Positions 1-6,208 of a stretch of 64,000 bases of DNA are shown here, in pieces. The stretch's first letter is position 1, and each line of letters begins with the position of its first letter. Origin of the DNA: Amycolatopsis iheyensis (GTDB lineage Bacteria; Actinomycetota; Actinomycetes; Mycobacteriales; Pseudonocardiaceae); NCBI RefSeq assembly GCF_024703995.1, contig NZ_JAMXQV010000009.1, positions 62,001-126,000 on the forward strand, given 5' to 3'. A program made the translations under genes and the position numbers. The notes under the pieces are model-generated. The model searched no databases. It saw only the letters and a program-made list of their open reading frames with translations, and was not told where the DNA came from.

Positions 1-626
1 CCATCCGTGACGCCATCGTCCGCGGCGAGTTCGTGCCGAACCAGAGACTGGTGGAGGCGGACCTGTCCGCCCAGTTCGCGGCGAGCCGCGCCACGGTGCG
101 GGCGGCGCTGATCGAGCTGACGAACGAGGGGCTCGTCGAGCGGGTGCAGAACCGGGGCGCGCGCGTGCGGGCGGTGTCGCTGGAGGAGGCCGTCGAGATT
201 TCCGAGGTGCGCATGATGCTGGAGTCGCTGTGCGCGGCGAAGGCGGCGGAGCGGATTTCCGACGCGGAGATCAACGAGCTGGAGGAGCTCGGCGAGCTGA
301 TGCAGCACGCGGTGGCGGCGGGCGACGTCGTCGGGTATTCGGGGCTCAACCAGCGGTTGCACCGGCGGGTCCGCGAAATCAGCGGCCAGAAGACGGCGGC
401 GCAGGTGCTGGAGCGGCTGCGTGGGCAGAGCGTGCGCCACCAGTTCCGGTTGGCGATGCGCCCGGGCCGGCCGCAGGTGTCGCTGCCGGAGCACCTGGCG
501 ATCATCGACGCGATCTGCGCCCACCGCCCGGAGCGTGCGGCCGAGGCCGCGCGGGCGCACTTGGGCAGCGTCATCGAGGCCCTGAAGGCGGCCGACGCCG
601 CGGAGGTCTCGCACCTGCGCCCGTAA
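1..626 (+). CDS. GntR/FadR-family transcriptional regulator (5' partial)
   Basis: DNA-binding repressor or activator, likely of the aromatic ring-cleavage operon that starts at 847. The reading frame is open back to the window edge, so the true start lies upstream; residues visible from base 3 continue the winged helix (AIVRGEFVPNQRLVEADL). The HTH is in the first ~55 visible residues (LSAQFAASRATVRAALIELT, then the wing), followed by an all-helical FCD ligand-binding domain to the C-terminus (EVRMMLESLCA, then an LNQRLHRRV helix). A FadR-type palindrome at 804-819 in the promoter of the next operon is its probable operator. The specific ligand cannot be told from sequence; a pathway intermediate such as a dicarboxylate is likely. 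Confidence 0.9.
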   Translation, partial: IRDAIVRGEFVPNQRLVEADLSAQFAASRATVRAALIELTNEGLVERVQNRGARVRAVSLEEAVEISEVRMMLESLCAAKAAERISDAEINELEELGELMQHAVAAGDVVGYSGLNQRLHRRVREISGQKTAAQVLERLRGQSVRHQFRLAMRPGRPQVSLPEHLAIIDAICAHRPERAAEAARAHLGSVIEALKAADAAEVSHLRP

Positions 627-640
627 TCGTGGCGCGGGAT

Positions 641-781
641 GCACCGAACGCCACATTGGGGCGCTTGAGTTCTGGCCCCCGGGAGTCTTGGGCGCGCCCC
701 AATGTGGCCTTCGGTGCGTCAGGCGCACCGAAGGGGCCCTTGGGTGCGTCAGACGCAACCAAGGCCACATTGGGGCGCTCT
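641..781. repeat. Cluster of inverted-repeat elements in the intergenic region
   Basis: Two 24-bp near-perfect inverted copies of one element lie at 641-664 and 693-716 (core GCCACATTGGGGCGC), and a third copy of the core is at 762-778. Between the copies are two hairpins: 710-732 (arms TTCGGTGCG/CGCACCGAA, loop TCAGG) and 739-763 (arms of 11 bp with one mismatch, loop TCAGA). The block lies between a regulator gene and the promoter it probably controls. It looks like a mosaic extragenic palindromic element rather than a simple terminator. Confidence 0.75.
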
Positions 782-803
782 CAGCCATCTCGCATGCCCG
801 CCA

Positions 804-839
804 AAATTGTTGACAATTTCGTCTACGGAACCGTACCGT
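804..839 (+). promoter_or_regulatory. Promoter with overlapping GntR-type operator
   Basis: The -35 TTGACA (810-815) and -10 TACCGT (834-839) are separated by 18 bp. The predicted start point falls on or next to the ATG at 847, so the transcript would be leaderless, and there is no Shine-Dalgarno sequence in front of that ATG. A perfect palindrome AAATTGT-TG-ACAATTT (804-819) sits on the -35 box. This is the type of site bound by FadR/FCD regulators, so the GntR protein encoded just upstream probably represses here. Confidence 0.7.
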
Positions 840-846
840 AGGCCGT

Positions 847-1551
847 ATGAAGCCCGTCATCGTCACTGATCCGCCTCGTGCCGACCTCGCGCAGGTGACC
901 CGGCTCGCTGACTACGGCGTCGCCACCGTTCACGAAGCTCTCGGGCGCTCCGGGCTGCTCGGCCCCGATCTGCGGCCCATCCAGGACGGCGCGCGCATCG
1001 GCGGCACGGCCGTCACCGCGCTCTGCTGGCCCGGCGACAACCTCATGATCCACGCCGCCGTCGAGCAGTGCCGCGAAGGCGATGTCCTCGTCGTCACCAC
1101 CACTTCGCCGTGCCGCGACGGGCTTTTCGGCGAGCTGTTCGCCACCGCGCTGCGGTACCGGGGCGTGAAAGGCCTCGTCATCGACACCGGCGTCCGCGAC
1201 GTCGCCGACCTGCGTGCCCTCGGCTTCCCCGTCTGGTCGGCCGCCGTCAGCGCGCAGGGCACCGTCAAGGCCACCGCTGGCGCCGTGAACGTGCCCGTCG
1301 TCATCGGCGGGCAGCTTATCCGGCCCGGTGACGCCGTCCTGGCCGACGACGACGGCGTCATGCGCGTCCGCCGCGAAGACGTCCAAAGTGGACTCGATGC
1401 TTCGCGGGCCCGGCTGGAAAAGGAAGCCGCGGCGCGGGAAGCGTTCGCCCAGGGGCAGCTCGGCCTGGACCGCTACGGGCTTCGCGAGAAGCTCGAAGCC
1501 CTCGGTGTCCGGTACCTGACCGCCGAGGAGTACGAGAAGGAGCAGGCATGA
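847..1551 (+). CDS. RraA-family 4-carboxy-4-hydroxy-2-oxoadipate aldolase-like protein
   Basis: Probable class II pyruvate aldolase of the LigK/GalC type. This type cleaves 4-carboxy-4-hydroxy-2-oxoadipate to pyruvate and oxaloacetate and often also decarboxylates oxaloacetate. The 234-aa length fits the family. The RraA-fold signature is present: GELF at ~95-98 and RGVKGLVIDTGVRD, whose Arg117-Asp118 pair matches the catalytic Arg/metal-binding Asp of these aldolases. The N-terminus (GVATVHEALGRSG) is typical of the aldolase branch and not of the RNase E inhibitor RraA. It overlaps the next gene by ATGA, so the two are translationally coupled. A tautomerase as neighbour supports the aldolase reading over the generic name demethylmenaquinone methyltransferase. 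Confidence 0.85.
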   Translation: MKPVIVTDPPRADLAQVTRLADYGVATVHEALGRSGLLGPDLRPIQDGARIGGTAVTALCWPGDNLMIHAAVEQCREGDVLVVTTTSPCRDGLFGELFATALRYRGVKGLVIDTGVRDVADLRALGFPVWSAAVSAQGTVKATAGAVNVPVVIGGQLIRPGDAVLADDDGVMRVRREDVQSGLDASRARLEKEAAAREAFAQGQLGLDRYGLREKLEALGVRYLTAEEYEKEQA

Positions 1552-2567
1552 CCGGCGTGCGCTGCATGCTCATGCGCGGGGGCACCTCCAAGGGCGCCTA
1601 CTTCCTCGCCGAGGACCTCCCGGCCGACCCGGAAGCCCGCGACGACCTGCTCCTGCGGATCATGGGCACCCCCGACCCGCGCCAGATCGACGGCCTCGGC
1701 GGGGCCCAGCCGGTCACCAGCAAGGTCGCCATCGTGTCCGAAGCGGACGGTCCGGACCACGACGTCGACTACCTGTTCCTGCAGCTGGGTGTCGAAGAGG
1801 CCACCGTCTCCGACCGGCAGACCTGCGGCAACCTCCTGGCCGGCGTCGGGCAGTTCGCCGTCGAACGCGGGCTCGTGCCCGCCGGGCCGGAGCGCACCTC
1901 CGTGCGCGTGCGGCTGGTCAACACCGGCAGCATCGCCATCGCCGGCTTCGCCACCCCCGGCGGCGAAGTCGACTACCGCGGCGACACCGCCATCTCCGGC
2001 GTGCCCGGCACCGCCGCCCCGGTCGAGCTCGACTTCACCGAGACCGAAGGGTCCGTCTGCGGCAGCCTCCTGCCCACCGGCAACGTCCGCGACGACGTCG
2101 GCGGCATCGCCGTCACCTGCGTGGACAACGGAATGCCGGTGGTTGTCGCGCGTGCCGAAGACCTCGGCGGCGAACCGGGCATGACCGAGCGGATCGACGC
2201 GCTGCGCATCGAGGCCGGGAAGCTGATGGGCCTCGGTGACGTCCGCGGCTCGTCCGTCCCGAAGACCACGCTGGTCTCCGCCCCGCGCGATGGCGGCGCC
2301 ATCGCCACCCGCACCTTCATCCCGGTCAAGCCGCACCCGTCGATCGGCGTGCTCGGCGGCGTCAGCGTCGTGACGGCGTTGCTGCTCGACGGCGCCGTCG
2401 GGGCCGAGCTCCTCCGGAAGCCGCCGGCGGGCGAGCCGATCGAGATCGAGCACCCGAGCGGCAAGCTGGCCGTGGCGATCGAGTTCGAAGAGTCCCGCGT
2501 CCGCCGGTCGACGGTCATCCGCACCGCGCGGAAGTTGTTCGACGGCACCGTTTTCCCCCGTTCCTGA
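1548..2567 (+). CDS. PrpF-family 4-oxalomesaconate tautomerase-like protein
   Basis: Isomerase with the diaminopimelate-epimerase-like fold of the PrpF/LigU/GalD family. In the gallate and protocatechuate 4,5-cleavage routes such enzymes convert the keto form of oxalomesaconate to the enol form. Family hallmarks are the opening CMLMRGGTSKGAYF and the glycine-rich TCGNLLAGVG segment near residue 88. The 339-aa length is slightly short of PrpF but normal for GalD/LigU. The start overlaps the aldolase stop by 4 bp. A hydratase (LigJ/GalB), needed between this step and the aldolase, is not in the window and could lie beyond its left edge. Substrate is inferred from the neighbours; a methylaconitate isomerase role is less likely here. 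Confidence 0.85.
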   Translation: MTGVRCMLMRGGTSKGAYFLAEDLPADPEARDDLLLRIMGTPDPRQIDGLGGAQPVTSKVAIVSEADGPDHDVDYLFLQLGVEEATVSDRQTCGNLLAGVGQFAVERGLVPAGPERTSVRVRLVNTGSIAIAGFATPGGEVDYRGDTAISGVPGTAAPVELDFTETEGSVCGSLLPTGNVRDDVGGIAVTCVDNGMPVVVARAEDLGGEPGMTERIDALRIEAGKLMGLGDVRGSSVPKTTLVSAPRDGGAIATRTFIPVKPHPSIGVLGGVSVVTALLLDGAVGAELLRKPPAGEPIEIEHPSGKLAVAIEFEESRVRRSTVIRTARKLFDGTVFPRS

Positions 2568-2577
2568 GGAGCCATCG

Positions 2578-3534
2578 ATGCCCCAGCCCTCGCCGCGTCA
2601 CGAGATCGCCCACCTCGGCCACGTCGAGCTGTTCACCCCGGAACCCGAGAAGAGCCTGGACTTCTTCGTCCGCGTGCTCGGCCTGACCGAGAACGGCGCC
2701 GACGGCGACTCCGTCTACCTGCGCACCTGGGACGACTACGAGCACCACAGCCTGAAGCTCACCGCGGCGAAGACGTCCGGCGTCGGGCGGACTGCGGTGC
2801 GCGCCACCAGCGAGGAAGCCCTCAAGCGGCGGGTCGTCGCGCTGGAGGAGCGCGGGCTGGGCGTCGGCTGGGAGGACGGCGACGCCGGCATCGGCCCGAC
2901 GTACGTGTTCCGCGACCCGGACGGCCACGAGCTCGAGGTCTACTGGGAGACCGAGCGCTACCGGCCGCCGGAGCACCTGCGGCCCGCGTTGAAGAACCAG
3001 GCTCAGGCCTACCCGGGGCGCGGTGTCGGGGTGCGCCGCCTCGACCACGTCAACTACCTGGCCCGCGAGGCCGAGGTCAACGGCCGGTTCGTCTGCGACG
3101 CGCTCGGCGGCCGGGTGACCGAGCAGATCCAGCTCGACAGCGGCGTGATTTCCGGGCAGTGGACGCACTTCGCGCAGAAGTCGTACGACATCGTGTACAC
3201 GAACGACTGGACGAAATCGAGCGGCCGGCTGCACCACATCGCGTTCGCCACCGACACGCGCGAGGACATCCTGCGCGCGGCCGACATCGCGCTCGACAAC
3301 GGCGTCCACATCGAGACCGGGCCGCACAAGCACGCGATCCAGCAGACGTTCTTCCTCTACGTGTACGAGCCGGGCGGCAACCGCGTCGAGCTGTGCAACC
3401 CGACCGGGCGGCTGATCTTCGCGCCGGACTGGGAGCCGGTCACCTGGACCGAAGCCGAGCGGGCCAAGGGGCAGGCGTGGGGGCTGAAGACGATCGAGTC
3501 GTTCCACACGCACGGCACGCCACCGGTGGACTGA
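2578..3534 (+). CDS. Type I extradiol ring-cleavage dioxygenase (catechol 2,3-dioxygenase-like)
   Basis: Two-domain VOC-fold dioxygenase that opens a catechol ring next to the hydroxyls using Fe(II). Repeat 1 (~10-125) is structural and repeat 2 (~150-275) catalytic. The metal ligands are visible as His157 (LDHVNYL), His219/220 (RLHHIAF) and Glu271 (GGNRVELCN), and His252 and Tyr261/263 fit the second-sphere residues of XylE. The 318-aa length suits the family. It lies 10 bp after the tautomerase with a GAGG-type ribosome site, so it is the third gene of the operon. Classical gallate and protocatechuate 4,5-dioxygenases are type II enzymes of another fold, so pairing a type I dioxygenase with LigU/LigK-like enzymes is unusual. 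Confidence 0.9.
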   Translation: MPQPSPRHEIAHLGHVELFTPEPEKSLDFFVRVLGLTENGADGDSVYLRTWDDYEHHSLKLTAAKTSGVGRTAVRATSEEALKRRVVALEERGLGVGWEDGDAGIGPTYVFRDPDGHELEVYWETERYRPPEHLRPALKNQAQAYPGRGVGVRRLDHVNYLAREAEVNGRFVCDALGGRVTEQIQLDSGVISGQWTHFAQKSYDIVYTNDWTKSSGRLHHIAFATDTREDILRAADIALDNGVHIETGPHKHAIQQTFFLYVYEPGGNRVELCNPTGRLIFAPDWEPVTWTEAERAKGQAWGLKTIESFHTHGTPPVD

Positions 3535-3689
3535 CGCTGCCCCGAACGGCGGCATAACGTCGCGGCGCGCGGGATCGCATGCCCCGCGCGACCTGCGGCG
3601 ACGCCGGACACCCCGACGAAAGTCGCTGCCGCGCAACGGAAAACCCGGCTTAGCATCCGCCTCCCGAGTCTTCAGGAGGAGATGCGCCG

Positions 3690-4541
3690 ATGCGGAAGCT
3701 GCTTGCCGTCCTCTGTTCCGCCCTCGTGACCACGGTCGCCCTCGCCGCACCGGCGTCGGCGGCGCCCGCGACCGTGCCCGGCCTGACCGGCGCCGCCGCA
3801 AAGGCCGCCGCCGGGCCGATGGCCGACCGGTTCTACCAGGTGCGCCGGGAGCGAGCCGCCCAGCAGCGGCACACCTTCTGGGGTCCCGAACCGCAGCTGA
3901 ACACCGGCGCGGACGGGCTGGTGGTCACCCAGAGCGTCACGCCGGGCCTGCGGGTGTCGAACCGGTCGGACGTCATCTACGCGCCGACGATGAAACCCAC
4001 CGGGCATTCGTGCGTGGAGGTGGTGACCGCGTACGGCCTGGGTGAAGCCGCGCAGGTCTGGGCGTGGGACTGGTGCCGTTCGGTGGCGCCGGCCAAGGTC
4101 GTCCCGATCGACAGCGCTTTCCTGGCCACCTACACCAGCACGGTGAACGGGCACCCGGCCTACACCGTGCAGGAGGTCCGGACCAGCGCGTCGGGCAACA
4201 AGTGGACGGCGTCGCTGTACAACGTGAAGACGGGTGCGTGGGACACGCTGTTCACCCAGAGCGGCAGCGACCAGAGTTCGCTGAACGAGGGCTGGGACAT
4301 CTTCGAGCTGTACTCGACGCGTGACCCCGCGACGGGCAACGCGTACTACTGCGCGGACGCGCGGGGCGCGGTGTTCGAGTCCAGCTCGCTGAAGCTGCGC
4401 GTGGGCGGCCAGTGGGTGGCGGCATCGCCGACGAACTCCCCGCTGCGGCCGACGGCGAACCCGCGGCCGGCTGACTACGACTGTTCGACGTTGCGGTTCG
4501 AGGTGCCGTCGCCGAACTCGGCGTGGCGGGTGACGGTGTGA
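3690..4541 (+). CDS. Secreted protein of unknown function
   Basis: The protein opens with a clear Sec signal peptide: MRKLL, a hydrophobic core, and a likely cleavage after ASA near residue 25. The mature part (~258 aa) is hydrophilic, aromatic-rich and has four cysteines (SCVEV, DWCRS, YYCAD, YDCST) that could form two disulfides outside the cell. No catalytic motif is recognised. The repeated W/Y-rich beta-type segments (VWAWDWC, NKWTASLYNVKTGAWD) resemble a beta-sandwich carbohydrate- or surface-binding module, but that is only an impression. A strong AGGAGGAG ribosome site precedes the ATG. The last ~45 bp of the gene are copied once more just downstream (4567-4613). Confidence 0.75.
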   Translation: MRKLLAVLCSALVTTVALAAPASAAPATVPGLTGAAAKAAAGPMADRFYQVRRERAAQQRHTFWGPEPQLNTGADGLVVTQSVTPGLRVSNRSDVIYAPTMKPTGHSCVEVVTAYGLGEAAQVWAWDWCRSVAPAKVVPIDSAFLATYTSTVNGHPAYTVQEVRTSASGNKWTASLYNVKTGAWDTLFTQSGSDQSSLNEGWDIFELYSTRDPATGNAYYCADARGAVFESSSLKLRVGGQWVAASPTNSPLRPTANPRPADYDCSTLRFEVPSPNSAWRVTV

Positions 4542-4776
4542 GGTCGGCGGGTGGGCGCCGCGGCGGTGCGCGTTCGAGGTGCCGTCGCCGGAGCCTGCCT
4601 GGCGGGTGAGGTCAGCCGGTCGGCAGGAGCTGGCGGCCGCCGTACCACCAGTGGTTGAAGGTGGCGTCGCAACCCTGCCGGGCGGTGGCGGTTGGCGAGT
4701 GAGGTCAGCCGGTCGGCAGGAGCTGGCGGCCGCCGTCGTGCCACCAGTGGTCGAACGCCGCGCTGCAGCCCTGCCG
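4492..4776. repeat. Local duplication of two convergent gene ends
   Basis: The 3' end of the secreted-protein gene (4492-4541) reappears at 4567-4613 (shared GTTCGAGGTGCCGTCGCC). The 3' end of the LysR gene (4699-4776) reappears at 4606-4683 (shared GAGGTCAGCCGGTCGGCAGG). The inserted copy, read on the minus strand, encodes a diverged version of the LysR tail (HWWYGGRQLLPTG versus HWWHDGGRQLLPTG). The layout is gene-1 end, copy of gene-1 end, copy of LysR end, LysR end. A tandem duplication of the junction followed by deletion would produce it. Confidence 0.75.
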
Positions 4777-5667
4777 GCCGGCGTAGTGGTCGACCACCGC
4801 CGCGTGGATCTCCGCGGCGTGCGCGGCCACCGCCGTGCCCGGGCGGTAGCAGAGCCGCAGCTCCTGCCACAGCGGGGCGCCTTCGATCGCGCGCACCGCG
4901 ATCGCCGGCCGGTCTTCGCGGGTCGCGAGGGCCGGTGCCACCGCCATGCCCGCGCGGACCAGGTCCAGCAGCGTCGCCAGGCACTGTGGCCGGTGTGGCT
5001 GGTCCAGTGCGATGCCGTGGCGGTGGCACACGCGCTGCAGGTACGCCGACCACCGCGTGGTGCCCGGCGGGTCGTCGGCCCACGGGTGCTCGCCCAGCCC
5101 GGCGAACGGGACCGCGCGGGCGCCGGCGAGCGGGTGCCCGGGGGCGAGGATCACGAACACCGGCTCTCGCGGGTGGATCACCAGCGTCTCGACGCCGTCG
5201 GGGACCACCGGGTCCGGCAGCGGCGGCAGGTAGACCAGCGCGAGGTCGAGCCCGCCCGCGGCCAGCCGGGCGAGCGTGGCGGTCTCGTCCTGGTCTTCGT
5301 GCACGCTCACGCCGTGGCTCCACGGCACCTCACGCAGCCACCGCGCCAGCGCGAGGTGCAGGAAACCGCAGTACCCGCCCAGCCGCAGCGGCCCGGCGGG
5401 CGCCCGCCGCTCACCGATCCGTTCGGTCAGCGCGGAAACCCCGGCGAGCACGGTCCGGGCCTCGGCGACGACGTCCGCGCCGAGCCGCGTCGGGACGCAG
5501 CCGGTGGGGGAGCGCACGAACAGCGCTCCGCCGACCGAGCGTTCGACGCGCCGCAGCAACCCGGACAGCGCGGGCTGCGAAACGTGCAGCACCCGGGCGG
5601 CGCGGCTGAGACTGCGCGCGTCGGCGACCGCGACGAGTGCGCGCAGGTGACGCAGTTCGAGCTCCAC
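4705..5667 (-). CDS. LysR-family transcriptional regulator
   Basis: Typical 320-aa LysR protein. The winged helix-turn-helix fills residues ~4-62 (LRHLRALVAVADARSLSRAA, then VSQPALSGLLRRVE), and a periplasmic-binding-protein-like effector domain follows from ~95 to 300. It points away from the secreted-protein gene, and its stop is next to the duplicated tail. The next gene upstream on the same strand (DUF1772, 26 bp away) also reads leftward, so the two may be co-transcribed and no classical divergent target is visible. The target and inducer are unknown. The ATG start is followed directly by the HTH, as is usual for the family. Confidence 0.9.
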   Translation of the reverse strand: MELELRHLRALVAVADARSLSRAARVLHVSQPALSGLLRRVERSVGGALFVRSPTGCVPTRLGADVVAEARTVLAGVSALTERIGERRAPAGPLRLGGYCGFLHLALARWLREVPWSHGVSVHEDQDETATLARLAAGGLDLALVYLPPLPDPVVPDGVETLVIHPREPVFVILAPGHPLAGARAVPFAGLGEHPWADDPPGTTRWSAYLQRVCHRHGIALDQPHRPQCLATLLDLVRAGMAVAPALATREDRPAIAVRAIEGAPLWQELRLCYRPGTAVAAHAAEIHAAVVDHYAGRQGCSAAFDHWWHDGGRQLLPTG

Positions 5668-5693
5668 GGCCCCTCCGCATGTCCGGGTGGCGC

Positions 5694-6158
5694 TCAGCCG
5701 GATCCACTGTAGGCCCGTTGATCAGCGGGGACATCCGACCTGAGTCGGGCGGTCGCGGCGAACCCGGCGGCAGCGACCGCCAGTCCGGCACGCACCCAGT
5801 CCCAGCGGTTCCAGTCGGCCAGCGCCCTGGCGACGTCGCCGGGTGGGAAGCCGGGGTCCAGGAGCGCGAGGTTGGCGGGCACGAAGTAGGCCAGCAGCGC
5901 GAACGTCCCGATCAGGCACGCGGTCGCGCCCACCCAGGGCCACGCCGGGCGCCGGAAAGCCGCGATCGTGGTCAGGATCAGCGAAGCCAGCTCGAAGGGG
6001 AAGACCGTCGCGCCCGTGGCGGGGCCCTCGGTGGCGAACCGGGCGAGGAATGCCTCCGGGGACGCGGCCTGCCAGGACGGGACGATGACGATCTGGGTCA
6101 GCAGCGCGCCCCCGGCGAAGGCGGCGGTGGTGGCGGTCGCGAGAGTGCCGAGTTTCAT
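5694..6158 (-). CDS. DUF1772 (anthrone oxygenase-like) membrane protein
   Basis: Small integral membrane protein of 154 aa with about four hydrophobic helices. It has the DUF1772 layout: a first helix MKLGTLATATTAAFAGGALLTQ, a short PSWQ loop, an FPFELASLILTTIAAF helix, an ACLIGTFALLAYFVPANLALL helix, and a C-terminal helix after the DWNRWDWVRAG segment. Some family members oxidise anthrones in polyketide pathways, but most are uncharacterised. The start at MKLG is chosen because AGAAGG lies at the right distance upstream; the frame stays open further upstream without a start that has a ribosome site. It lies 26 bp from the LysR gene on the same strand. Confidence 0.8.
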   Translation of the reverse strand: MKLGTLATATTAAFAGGALLTQIVIVPSWQAASPEAFLARFATEGPATGATVFPFELASLILTTIAAFRRPAWPWVGATACLIGTFALLAYFVPANLALLDPGFPPGDVARALADWNRWDWVRAGLAVAAAGFAATARLRSDVPADQRAYSGSG

Positions 6159-6208
6159 GCCCTTCTGACGAGCCACCGCCCGGGGTTGTGACCGGAGTCG
6201 ACATGTCG

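Noticed and set aside
3535..3689. Regulatory RNA before the secreted-protein gene
   Set aside because: The 155-bp gap is GC-rich with minor hairpins (GCGCGGGATCGCATGCCCCGC area), but no pattern beyond the ribosome site could be supported.
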